Positions 1 to 9,536 are shown, counted from the stretch's first letter. The stretch is 10,441 nucleotides of DNA from Deinococcus rhizophilus (GCF_030271215.1 NZ_JASNGB010000041.1:8571-19011); one strand, 5' to 3'. Program-made: numbers and translations. Notes: generated by a model from the letters alone, not told the origin.

Positions 1-1052
<1,052 letters not shown>

Positions 1053-1098
1053 CGCATTTCCAGCCTCCTTCCACGCCTGCCTCCCTTCCCTTCCTCCC
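1053..1098 (+). other. C-rich, G-poor trpE-trpG spacer
   Basis: This is the first part of the 59-base spacer between trpE and the preferred trpG start. By my count 26 of 46 bases are C and only 4 are G, in a region where G and C are otherwise both abundant. An unstructured C-rich, G-poor transcript is the general profile of a Rho loading site. It could equally be a plain pyrimidine-rich spacer before the ribosome binding site. I see no hairpin and no promoter in it. Confidence 0.3.
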
Positions 1099-1103
1099 AG
1101 GAG
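1099..1103 (+). promoter_or_regulatory. Ribosome binding site deciding the trpG start
   Basis: AGGAG sits 8 bases before the ATG at 1112. This favours that start over the in-frame GTG at 1049, which overlaps the trpE stop but has no comparable site and would add a 21-residue Pro-rich tail at the N terminus. Confidence 0.75.
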
Positions 1104-1111
1104 ACCTGCCC

Positions 1112-1735
1112 ATGACCCTGAACGACCCCCTGACCATCCTCCTGATCGACAACTACGACTCCTTCACCTACAACCTCGTCCAGTACTTCGGCGAGCTGGG
1201 CGCCGAGGTCACCGTCTGGCGCAACGACGCCTTCACGCTCGACGACGTGCGCGAACTCGCCCCGGATGCCGTCGTCGTGTCCCCCGGCCCTTGCACCCCG
1301 CGCGAGGCCGGGCAGAGCGTGGCCGTCATTCGCGAGCTGGGGCCGCAGGTGCCCACGCTGGGCGTGTGTCTGGGGCACCAGAGCATCGGGGAGGCGTTCG
1401 GGGCGCGGGTGACGCGGGCGGCGCGGCCCGTCCACGGCAAGACCAGTCCGCTGCGGCATGACGGCACCGGGCTCTTTGCCGGGCTGCCGGGCGGCGTGCC
1501 CGTCACCCGCTACCATTCGCTGGTGGTCCGTGACCTGCCCCCTGAACTCGTGCCCGTCGCCTGGACCCAGGACCCGGGGGAGGAGGTGCTGATGGCCCTG
1601 CGCCACCGCGACTACCCGGTCTACGGGGTGCAGTTTCACCCCGAGTCTGTCGCCACCGAGGGCGGGATGGCCCTGCTCGCCAACTTCCTGACCCTGGTCC
1701 GCGAGCACCGGGCCGGGGCTGGGGTGGGCGCGTGA
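1112..1735 (+). CDS. trpG: Anthranilate synthase component II (TrpG), glutamine amidotransferase
   Basis: TrpG hydrolyses glutamine and delivers ammonia to TrpE. The 207-aa product is a complete class I glutamine amidotransferase domain of normal length. It begins with the typical ILLIDNYDSFTYNL strand, has the oxyanion-loop motif SPGPCTP (57-63), the nucleophile Cys86 in GVCLGHQ, and His176 and Glu178 in VQFHPES, so the catalytic triad is intact. The ATG at 1112 was chosen because of the well-spaced AGGAG before it; an upstream in-frame GTG at 1049 overlaps the trpE stop. The gene overlaps trpD by four bases (GTGA), implying translational coupling. The same family serves folate synthesis as PabA, and one protein can do both; the operon context favours TrpG as the main role. 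Confidence 0.95.
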   Translation: MTLNDPLTILLIDNYDSFTYNLVQYFGELGAEVTVWRNDAFTLDDVRELAPDAVVVSPGPCTPREAGQSVAVIRELGPQVPTLGVCLGHQSIGEAFGARVTRAARPVHGKTSPLRHDGTGLFAGLPGGVPVTRYHSLVVRDLPPELVPVAWTQDPGEEVLMALRHRDYPVYGVQFHPESVATEGGMALLANFLTLVREHRAGAGVGA

Positions 1736-2757
1736 CCGCCGCCGACGCCCGCACCCTGCACCTGCGCCTGATGAACGGCGAGGCGCTCTCGCAGTCCGAG
1801 GCCGCCGCCTTCATGCGCGAGGTGATGGAGGGGAGCGTCAGCGGGGTGCGCCTCGCGGCGGCGCTGGCGGCCCTGCGCGTGCGCGGCGAGACGCCGCAGG
1901 AGATCGCGGGCTTCGCGCAGGCGATGCGCGAGAGCGCCGTGCATGTGCAGGTCGAGCCGCGCGACGTGCTGCTGGACGTGGTGGGCACGGGCGGTGACGG
2001 TGCCCACACCTTCAACATCAGCACGACGACCGCCTTCGTGGTGGCCGCCGCCGGGGTGCCCGTCGCCAAGCACGGCAACCGCGCCGCGAGCAGCCGGGCC
2101 GGGAGTGCGGACGTGCTCGAAGCCCTGGGGGTCAACCTCGACGCCCCGCCGGAGGTCGTCGCGGACGGGATTGGGCGCCTGGGCATCGGCTTCATGTTCG
2201 CCCGCAACTACCACCCCGCCCTGCGGCACGCCGCGCCGGTCCGCGCCGAACTTGCCGCCCGCACCGTCTTCAACATCCTGGGGCCGCTCTCCAACCCCGC
2301 CGGGGCCACCCACCTCGTCGTGGGGGTCTACCGCCCGGAGCTGACCCGCACGCTGGCCGAGGTGCTGCGGCTGCTGGGCGCGAAGGGGGCCACCGTGGTC
2401 TACGGCGACGGCCTCGACGAGTTCACCGTCTGCGGCCCCAACACGGTCTCGGAGTTGCGGGACGGCGACGTGGAGGGCAGCATCGTCTCGGGTGCCGAGA
2501 CAGGGCTGGAGGAGCATCCCCGCGCCGCCATCGTGGGGGGCAGCCCCGCCGAGAACGCCGGGATCACCCGTGCCCTGCTCACGGGCGGCGGCACCCCCGC
2601 CCAGCGCGACATCGTGGCGCTGAACGTGGGCGCGGCGCTGCACACGGCCGGGCAGGTCGCTTCCCTGCGCGGCGGTGTGGGTCAGGCCCGCGAGGTCATG
2701 GCGAGCGGCGCGGCCTGGGACCTCCTCCAGCGGTACGCGGCCCACACGCGGCGGTAG
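1732..2757 (+). CDS. trpD: Anthranilate phosphoribosyltransferase (TrpD)
   Basis: TrpD transfers phosphoribose from PRPP to anthranilate, the second committed step of tryptophan synthesis. The 341-aa product has the standard family length: an N-terminal helical domain (about 1-75), then the nucleoside phosphorylase/PRT class III fold. Visible motifs are the PRPP-binding GTGGDG (85-90), KHGNRAASSRAGSADVLEALG-type anthranilate/PRPP loop (113-133), GFMFARNYHPA (153-163), RTVFNILGPLSNPA (177-190), and Asp229-Glu230 in DEFT, which coordinate the Mg-PRPP complex. The start is GTG at 1732, sharing bases with the trpG stop (GTGA), so translation is probably coupled. The usual KHGNRSVSSKSGSADVLE pattern is slightly changed (Ala for Ser, Arg for Lys), all conservative. 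There is no sign of truncation or transfer. Confidence 0.96.
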   Translation: MTAADARTLHLRLMNGEALSQSEAAAFMREVMEGSVSGVRLAAALAALRVRGETPQEIAGFAQAMRESAVHVQVEPRDVLLDVVGTGGDGAHTFNISTTTAFVVAAAGVPVAKHGNRAASSRAGSADVLEALGVNLDAPPEVVADGIGRLGIGFMFARNYHPALRHAAPVRAELAARTVFNILGPLSNPAGATHLVVGVYRPELTRTLAEVLRLLGAKGATVVYGDGLDEFTVCGPNTVSELRDGDVEGSIVSGAETGLEEHPRAAIVGGSPAENAGITRALLTGGGTPAQRDIVALNVGAALHTAGQVASLRGGVGQAREVMASGAAWDLLQRYAAHTRR

Positions 2758-2788
2758 GGGAGGGCAGGCGGTGTGGCACCCTGGGGCC

Positions 2789-3865
2789 ATGCCGCAGCCT
2801 CAGCCGGTCGGAAGCGTGGAGGAACGCGGGTGGGGCCGCACTCCCCAGGGTGAGGCCGTCACCCTGTTCACCCTGAGCCTGCCGAACGGCATTCAGGCCA
2901 GCCTGACGGATCACGGCGGCGTCCTCGTGCGCCTGCTGACTCCCGACCGCGACGGGAACCTCGGCGACATCGTGCTGGGGTACGGCACGCCGGAGCCGTA
3001 TTTCGACCGGGCCACCGCCTCCTTTTTCGGGGCGCTGATCGGGCGCTATGGCAACCGCATCGCCGGGGGCCGTTTCACCCTGGACGGCCAGAACTACAGG
3101 CTCGCCCGCAACAACGGCCCCAACGCCCTGCACGGCGGCGAGCGCGGCTTCGACCAGCGGCTGTGGCAGGGCGAGGCGTCGGTGGGGCCGGAGGGTCCCC
3201 AGGTCGTCTTCGCCCGCGTGAGTCCCGACGGCGAGGAGGGCTATCCCGGCATCCTCACCGTCCGGGTGACCTACACCCTGCGGCCCGAGGGCGCCCTCCA
3301 GATCGACTACGCGGCGACGACCGACGCGCCCACGGTCCTGAACCTCACCAACCACAGCTACTGGAACCTGTCGGGGGATGCCCGGCGCGACATCCTCGGG
3401 CACAGGCTGACCCTGGCGGCCGACCACTTCACCCCGGTAGACCAGACGCTGATTCCCACCGGGGAGCGCCGGGCGGTGGCGGGGACGCCGTTCGACTTTC
3501 GCACGGCCCAGCCCATCGGCGCACGGGTGGACATGGGCGACGAGGGGCTGCGTTTCACCGGGGGCTACGACCACAATTTCGTGCTGCGCGGGGGAGGGGG
3601 CCCGGCGGCCCTCCTGCACGACCCGGTCAGCGGGCGGCGGCTCACGGTCCACACCGACCAACCTGGAATGCAGGTTTACAGCGGCAACTTTCTGGACGGT
3701 TCGCTCGTCGGCAAGGGCGGCCAGCGCTACGGCCACCGCTGGGCGGTCTGTCTGGAAACCCAGCACTTCCCGGATTCGCCCAACCAGCCCGATTTTCCCT
3801 CCACGGTGCTGCGCCCCGGCGAACGCTTCATGTCGCGGACGGTATACAGCTTCTCCGCCGAATAA
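2789..3865 (+). CDS. galM: Aldose 1-epimerase (galactose mutarotase)
   Basis: GalM interconverts alpha and beta anomers of aldoses such as galactose and glucose, feeding the Leloir pathway. The 358-aa product matches the family length (about 340-360). The residues that line the active site in characterised GalM are present in order: Arg90 in GNRIAGG, His115 in ALHGG, the catalytic His189 in LTNHSYWNL, Asp261 in GGYDHNF, and the catalytic base Glu323 in CLETQHFPDSPN. No signal peptide is visible, so it is probably cytoplasmic. The start is uncertain. The ATG at 2789 lacks a good ribosome binding site but has CACCCT six bases upstream, one mismatch from a leaderless -10. An in-frame GTG at 2771 has GGAGG at 2759-2763 and would give 364 aa. 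It lies only 31 bases after trpD, so it may also be read through from the trp operon, although no functional link is evident. Confidence 0.92.
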   Translation: MPQPQPVGSVEERGWGRTPQGEAVTLFTLSLPNGIQASLTDHGGVLVRLLTPDRDGNLGDIVLGYGTPEPYFDRATASFFGALIGRYGNRIAGGRFTLDGQNYRLARNNGPNALHGGERGFDQRLWQGEASVGPEGPQVVFARVSPDGEEGYPGILTVRVTYTLRPEGALQIDYAATTDAPTVLNLTNHSYWNLSGDARRDILGHRLTLAADHFTPVDQTLIPTGERRAVAGTPFDFRTAQPIGARVDMGDEGLRFTGGYDHNFVLRGGGGPAALLHDPVSGRRLTVHTDQPGMQVYSGNFLDGSLVGKGGQRYGHRWAVCLETQHFPDSPNQPDFPSTVLRPGERFMSRTVYSFSAE

Positions 3866-3868
3866 GGC

Positions 3869-4327
3869 TCAGGCGGGCGGCAGCAGCACCTTGCCCTCCA
3901 GCGGGGTGCTCAGCACGATGGAGGTCGCGCAGGTAAAGCCCATCGCGATCAGTTCGCCCAGCAGCCCCTCCAGCGCGGCCACGTCGGGCACGGCCACCTT
4001 GAGGATGCAGGAGTTGTCGCCCGTCACCGAGTGGCACTCCAGCACGCCGTCGTGCTTCCTGGCCCAGCGCACCAGCGTGGGGTCGTTGCGGCCCGAGTCC
4101 TGCACGCCGATAAAGGCGGTGATCGCGCGGCCCAGCGGTTTGGTCGCCACCCGCACCCCGTAGCCCAGGATCACACCCGCGTCTTCCAGCCGCCGCACCC
4201 GCTCGGTCACGGCGGGCGCCGAGAGGCCCACCCGGCGACCGAGCTCACGCATGCTCAGCCGCGAGTCGGTCTGGAGCGCCTCCAGAATGCGGTGGTCCAG
4301 CGCGTCCAGGGACCCGTGTGCCCTCAC
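3869..4327 (-). CDS. Lrp/AsnC family transcriptional regulator
   Basis: This is a 152-aa feast/famine regulator of standard length. The N-terminal winged helix-turn-helix covers about residues 6-55: LDALDHRILEALQ, then MRELGRRVGLSAPAVTERVRRLEDAGVI, with LSAPAVTERVRRLE as the recognition-helix region. The C-terminal RAM domain, which binds amino-acid effectors and builds the octamer, covers about 65-145, with VTGDNSCILKVAV in the effector-cleft position. The GTG at 4327 is chosen because GGAGG (4334-4338) lies six bases upstream; a GTG at 4348 has no such site. It diverges from kamA, and a regulator of this family next to lysine-metabolising genes suggests that it senses lysine or a related amino acid and controls them. 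That is inference. It converges on galM with only three bases between stop codons and no visible terminator. Confidence 0.93.
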   Translation of the reverse strand: MRAHGSLDALDHRILEALQTDSRLSMRELGRRVGLSAPAVTERVRRLEDAGVILGYGVRVATKPLGRAITAFIGVQDSGRNDPTLVRWARKHDGVLECHSVTGDNSCILKVAVPDVAALEGLLGELIAMGFTCATSIVLSTPLEGKVLLPPA

Positions 4328-4389
4328 GCCCGGCCTCCGGGAAAGCACCAGGGCAGGGAACGGCGGCCAGGGAAGGCGAGGGTCTTCAT
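4324..4389 (-). CDS. Putative leaderless 21-aa leader ORF upstream of the Lrp-type regulator
   Basis: An ATG at 4389 opens 21 codons (N terminus MKTLAFPGRR) ending in TGA at 4326-4324. That TGA shares bases with the GTG start of the regulator (GTGA), and the regulator's GGAGG site lies inside this ORF. A perfect TANNNT hexamer (TAAGAT) ends six bases before the ATG, so the transcript would begin at or next to the A of ATG, as in leaderless genes of Deinococcus. The peptide contains one Lys and one Trp, with no run of any regulatory amino acid, so a classical attenuation leader is unlikely; translational coupling is the simpler role. I know no homologue. Confidence 0.5.
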   Translation of the reverse strand: MKTLAFPGRRSLPWCFPGGRA

Positions 4390-4395
4390 GAGGCC

Positions 4396-4401
4396 ATCTT
4401 A
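4396..4401 (-). promoter_or_regulatory. -10 hexamer (TAAGAT) for the lrp-type transcript
   Basis: TAAGAT on the minus strand fits TANNNT and lies six bases before the ATG of the leader ORF. No convincing -35 hexamer is found at 16-18 bases upstream; a CTGACA further up is 26 bases away, too far. Confidence 0.5.
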
Positions 4402-4402
4402 A

Positions 4403-4429
4403 CGTTTGAAAGGTCGGGCATGGCGTTTG
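4403..4429. promoter_or_regulatory. CGTTTG direct repeats, possible operator
   Basis: CGTTTG occurs at 4403-4408 and 4424-4429, 21 bases apart or about two helical turns. Another TTTG follows at 4434-4437. They lie in the most AT-rich part of the regulator-kamA interval and abut the -10 hexamer at 4396-4401, where an autoregulating Lrp/AsnC protein would be expected to bind. They do not match a published consensus closely enough to be sure. Confidence 0.25.
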
Positions 4430-4499
4430 TCAGTTTGGTGTGCCGGGTGGGACCGGGCCGGGACGTGCGACGCGCCTTCCAAAGCGGCTGAGGGGGCGT

Positions 4500-4505
4500 C
4501 AGACT
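4500..4505 (+). promoter_or_regulatory. Weak candidate -10 (CAGACT) for kamA
   Basis: CAGACT differs from TANNNT at the first base. TTCCAA 17 bases upstream matches three of six -35 positions. It would give a leader of about 36 bases ending in the AGGAGG site. This is the best candidate I see in the 220-base interval between the regulator and kamA, but it is weak. Confidence 0.2.
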
Positions 4506-4547
4506 TTGAGAGACAACCCTCACGTTTCTCTTGCCCCAGGAGGCCCC

Positions 4548-5978
<1,431 letters not shown>

Positions 5979-6025
5979 GCCACCTGGCCCATGCGGCTGC
6001 GCCCACCGCGCCCGAGACTCCATTC

Positions 6026-6495
6026 ATGTTGACCTTTCAGCCCATTACCCCTGAGAACGAAGCCCACGTCGCCCGAATCTTCGCCGGCGACGAGGCGCAG
6101 TACTGGGTGCACTACAACACCTACTGGCTGGCCAACAGCCGCACCGTGCCCGGCGTGGAAGCGCGGCTGATCTACGAAGCCGGCGCGAGCGAGCCGCTCG
6201 GGTTCATCGCCTACGGGCAGCACTACGCCGACGAGGCTTTGACCGAAGCGGTCCCGGATTCGCTGGAAATCATCCACATGGTGATCGACGCGCCGCACCA
6301 ACGCCGGGGCTATGGCCGGGAAGCCACCTTGCGGGCCATCCGGGAATTGCGCGATTGGCCCGGCCAACACCGAATCGTGATCGCGCACAACCCCAGCAAC
6401 GGCCCCGCCCGCTCCCTCTACGAATCTCTCGGGTTCGCCCTCTGCGGCGAGAATTACGACGGCGACCCCCTGCTCGAACTCCGAGGAGACCCCCT

Positions 6496-6499
<4 letters not shown>
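6026..6499 (+). CDS. GNAT family N-acetyltransferase, possible beta-lysine acetyltransferase
   Basis: This is a 157-aa single-domain acetyltransferase using acetyl-CoA. Motif A, with the CoA pyrophosphate loop, is QRRGYGREA at 92-100, preceded by the strand LEIIHMVID. Motif B is visible as NPSNGPARSLYESLGF at 122-137, with the typical Asn and the Tyr that often acts as general acid. The substrate cannot be read from sequence. It lies between kamA (47-base gap) and the aminotransferase (ATGA overlap), so N-acetylation of beta-lysine or a related diamine is the obvious hypothesis, as done by AblB/YodP. Those proteins are longer (YodP about 280 aa), so this would be a non-orthologous replacement. 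The ATG at 6026 has no strong ribosome binding site; GAGACT six bases upstream is one mismatch from a leaderless -10. Confidence 0.85.
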
Positions 6500-7866
<1,367 letters not shown>

Positions 7867-7882
7867 ATCCCGGTGGACCAGG

Positions 7883-7917
7883 GCTGGACCGTGGACGGAG
7901 TGTCGCCACGGTCCAGC
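7883..7917 (+). terminator. Likely transcription terminator after the aminotransferase gene
   Basis: A perfect 12-bp inverted repeat (GCTGGACCGTGG / CCACGGTCCAGC) encloses an 11-base loop, 17 bases after the aminotransferase stop. Only a short GTT follows rather than a long T-run, so it is a GC-type terminator without a strong U tract. Being symmetrical, it could work in both directions. TGGAC also recurs just upstream of and within the hairpin. Confidence 0.65.
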
Positions 7918-7933
7918 GTTCATGGCCGCGTGT

Positions 7934-7939
7934 TACGCT
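7934..7939 (+). promoter_or_regulatory. Candidate -10 (TACGCT) for the Panacea gene
   Basis: TACGCT fits TANNNT and lies just after the terminator hairpin. The predicted start would leave about 17 bases of leader containing AAGGAG at 7949-7954, eight bases before the ATG. No good -35 hexamer is seen; that position falls in the terminator stem. It suggests that the Panacea locus is a separate transcription unit. Confidence 0.4.
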
Positions 7940-7962
7940 GTCATCAGAAAGGAGCGCCCGCC

Positions 7963-8466
7963 ATGACCCTGACGGACCCACCGCTGAAGATCGCCGATCC
8001 GGTGCGAACCGGTTACGCCGCCGAGGTCGTGGCGAACGCTTTTCTCGATCTCGCGCGGGCGGAGGGCCGCAGCCTCACGCAGATGCAGCTGCACAAGCTG
8101 GTCTTTGTCGCGCACGGGTGGACGCTGGCGCTGCTGGGACGGCCGCTGATCTACAACACGGTGCACGCCTGGCAGTACGGCCCCATCGTGCGGCGGCTGT
8201 GGGACCACTGGGGCGGGCGGGGCCGCGCTCCCATCGCGGAGCCGCTGGGCGTCTCGCCCGGCGAACCCGACCTGAGCGGCGATCCCGCCGCGCTGGAAGT
8301 GATCCGCAGCGTGTGGACCACCTACGGCCAGATGAGCGGCGAGGAACTCTCGCGCCTGACCCACCTGGAGGGCAGTCCCTGGACCCAGGTGTTCGGCCAC
8401 GCGACCGACCTGATTCCCAACGAGGTCACCCGCGAGTACTACACCGCCCTGGCCCGCAGCGCCTGA
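7963..8466 (+). CDS. Panacea/DUF4065 (SocA-like) domain protein, putative antitoxin
   Basis: This 167-aa protein is nearly all one Panacea (DUF4065) domain. The signatures are LTQMQLHKLVFVAHGWTLAL at about 38-57, AWQYGPIVRRLW at 69-80, and LSRLTHLEGSPW at 129-140, the last being the usual L-LTH-sPW block. The family includes Caulobacter SocA (a proteolytic adaptor and antitoxin), phage GepA-like proteins, and antitoxins of many unrelated toxins in which the domain neutralises a partner encoded next to it. Length and domain extent are normal. The ATG at 7963 has AAGGAG eight bases upstream; extension to 7873 would run through the terminator and promoter and is rejected. Downstream in the same direction are a mini-ORF and a two-helix membrane protein, which makes that protein the candidate partner. 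I see no toxin of a classical soluble type beside it. Confidence 0.88.
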   Translation: MTLTDPPLKIADPVRTGYAAEVVANAFLDLARAEGRSLTQMQLHKLVFVAHGWTLALLGRPLIYNTVHAWQYGPIVRRLWDHWGGRGRAPIAEPLGVSPGEPDLSGDPAALEVIRSVWTTYGQMSGEELSRLTHLEGSPWTQVFGHATDLIPNEVTREYYTALARSA

Positions 8467-8477
8467 GCAGAACTCCG

Positions 8478-8521
8478 GCTGTCCCGTGAGGTGGGAACGG
8501 GCACTCCCGGCCGGGGACAGC
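8478..8521 (+). other. Stem-loop between the Panacea gene and the mini-ORF
   Basis: GCTGTCCC (8478-8485) pairs perfectly with GGGACAGC (8514-8521), enclosing 28 bases that can form a smaller GGGA/TCCC stem (8493-8496 with 8505-8508). The last paired base abuts the AGGAG ribosome site at 8522-8526. It could be a weak terminator or attenuator that lowers downstream expression, an mRNA processing site, or a translation control element. There is no T-run. Confidence 0.4.
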
Positions 8522-8534
8522 AGGAGAGGGGACG

Positions 8535-8618
8535 ATGGTGGGCAAGAGAGGCACCGGAAGGCGGCGGCGGGGCTGGAGCGGGGGCCCCGGACTCCAGATG
8601 AGCGGGGCGGACACATGA
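8535..8618 (+). CDS. Putative 27-aa basic mini-ORF coupled to the membrane-protein gene
   Basis: An ATG at 8535 follows AGGAG (8522-8526) by eight bases, the best ribosome binding site in this interval. It opens 27 codons starting MVGKRGTGRRRRGW; the peptide is strongly basic with a four-Arg run and rich in Gly. Its TGA at 8616-8618 overlaps the ATG of the next gene at 8615 (ATGA), the classic arrangement for translational coupling. That downstream ATG itself has only a poor site. The peptide may have no function of its own and serve only to load ribosomes, or it may be a third component of the locus. There is no recognisable homologue. Confidence 0.45.
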   Translation: MVGKRGTGRRRRGWSGGPGLQMSGADT

Positions 8619-9070
8619 CCGGGCCCGGGTCACAGGAGGCCCTGACCTCCCTGAGCGCCATTCATGCCCGGGTGGAGGGCGGCCTGGAAACCGAGCGCCG
8701 CCAGCGGGCCGACGAGGATTATGTCCGGCAGCGGCAGGCGCTCACGCTGCGGGAGGTCCGGGCGCAGCAGCGGTGGCGTGGCTGGGCGGGTTTCGCCGTG
8801 TTCGCGCTGGCGACCGCGTGGCTGGTCGCGGACGTGGTGCTGACCCTGGCGGTGGGCTGGGGCACACTGGGGGGCCGCCCCTTCCGACTGGAGCCCGGCG
8901 TGGTCATCGCCTTTCTGACCACCAGCACGGCGACCGTGATCGGCCTCTTTCTGGTGTTCCTGCGCTGGCTTTACCCGCAAGACCCCGTGCGCGGGGGCGG
9001 GGCGGTCCTTCCCGAGGGCCGGGAAAGCCGGGGGCGCTGGCCCCGCGCCTACGCCGTCTGCCGCAGGTAG
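8615..9070 (+). CDS. Two-helix membrane protein of unknown function, candidate partner of the Panacea protein
   Basis: I do not recognise a named family. The 151-aa product has a hydrophilic, highly charged N-terminal helix (about 15-55, rich in Glu, Arg and Gln, with coiled-coil character). Two predicted transmembrane helices follow at about 57-81 and 95-117, joined by a short loop with GTLGGRPFRLEP, and then a basic tail. The second helix ends FLTTSTATVIGLFLVFLRWLY, a Thr-rich helix capped by Arg-Trp-Leu-Tyr that resembles small two-helix proteins I have seen in accessory loci. The start at 8615 overlaps the mini-ORF stop; a longer frame to GTG 8486 has a low-complexity N terminus and is rejected. 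Its 3' end overlaps the convergent peroxiredoxin gene by 22 bases. Following a Panacea gene, it is a candidate membrane-acting toxin or effector; this is inference. Confidence 0.7.
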   Translation: MTGPGSQEALTSLSAIHARVEGGLETERRQRADEDYVRQRQALTLREVRAQQRWRGWAGFAVFALATAWLVADVVLTLAVGWGTLGGRPFRLEPGVVIAFLTTSTATVIGLFLVFLRWLYPQDPVRGGGAVLPEGRESRGRWPRAYAVCRR

Positions 9071-9507
9071 CGCACCACGTCCGCCGCGTGGCTGGCCGGG
9101 TTCACCGTGCGCCAGTGGTGGGCGACCTTGCCGTCCGGGTCGATCAGGAACGTCTGCCGCCCCGCCAGTCCCATCAGCCCGCCGAGGCCGCCCATCACGC
9201 CGTAGGCGCGGCACAGGGCGCGGTCGCCGTCGGGAATCAGGGGGAACGAGAGGCCGCAACTCTCGCGAAACTTCGCCTGCCGCGCCTCGGTGTCGGTGCT
9301 CACGCCGATCACGGCGGCGTTCAGGCGCTCCAGCTCGGGCAGGGCCGCCTCAAAGCGCTGCGCTTCCACCGAGCAGCCGGGCGTGCTCGCGCGGGGGTAG
9401 AAGTACAGCACCACCCAGCGGCCCCGCAGGTCGGCGAGGCGGACGGGCTGGCCGTCGTCGCTGCGGGTGTCGAAGTCAGGGGCGGGCTGGCCGACGCGGG
9501 GAGACAT
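9049..9507 (-). CDS. bcp: Thiol peroxidase of the PrxQ/BCP peroxiredoxin family
   Basis: This thioredoxin-dependent peroxidase reduces hydrogen peroxide and organic hydroperoxides in the cytoplasm. The 152-aa product has the thioredoxin-like fold and the peroxidatic motif YPRASTPGCSVEA, placing the reactive Cys at 45 with Thr42 and Pro43 in the usual positions. The resolving Cys found five residues later in E. coli BCP is missing (Gln50). Cys84 in FRESCGLSFPL and Cys99 in ALCRAYGV are the other cysteines; Cys84 is near the alternative resolving position reported for some PrxQ enzymes. FLIDPDGKV at 120-128 is the family strand. The start at 9507 is set by a -10 hexamer seven bases upstream, indicating a leaderless mRNA; extension to 9558 would cross that promoter. 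Its 3' end overlaps the membrane-protein gene tail to tail. Confidence 0.93.
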   Translation of the reverse strand: MSPRVGQPAPDFDTRSDDGQPVRLADLRGRWVVLYFYPRASTPGCSVEAQRFEAALPELERLNAAVIGVSTDTEARQAKFRESCGLSFPLIPDGDRALCRAYGVMGGLGGLMGLAGRQTFLIDPDGKVAHHWRTVNPASHAADVVRYLRQTA

Positions 9508-9514
9508 ACCCCCG

Positions 9515-9520
9515 ATTGTA
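9515..9520 (-). promoter_or_regulatory. -10 hexamer (TACAAT) of the peroxiredoxin gene
   Basis: TACAAT on the minus strand, followed by seven bases and then ATG, fits a strong -10 with a leaderless transcript. There is no -35 match. It is the left half of the perfect inverted repeat ATTGTA-N10-TACAAT (9515-9536). Confidence 0.65.
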
Positions 9521-9530
9521 CCGGGCCGCC

Positions 9531-9536
9531 TACAAT
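9531..9536 (+). promoter_or_regulatory. -10 hexamer (TACAAT) toward tilS
   Basis: TACAAT on the plus strand is followed by six bases and then GTG at 9543. It is the right half of the same inverted repeat that drives the peroxiredoxin gene leftward, so the two promoters are back to back and occupy overlapping polymerase footprints. Confidence 0.55.

Noticed and set aside
1636..2790. 384-codon minus-strand open frame across trpD
   Set aside because: It is antisense to a complete TrpD; composition is typical of a reverse-frame shadow and there is no start signal.
5979..6025. A 13-codon ORF from ATG 5991 in the kamA-GNAT gap
   Set aside because: There is no ribosome site and no promoter, and it runs past the GNAT start in another frame without a stop/start overlap.
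7873..7962. Longer N terminus for the Panacea protein
   Set aside because: It would be translated through the terminator hairpin and candidate -10; the Panacea domain is complete from 7963.
8486..8614. N-terminal extension of the membrane protein to GTG 8486
   Set aside because: The extension is low in complexity, starts inside the hairpin and has no ribosome site, whereas ATG 8615 is coupled to the mini-ORF.
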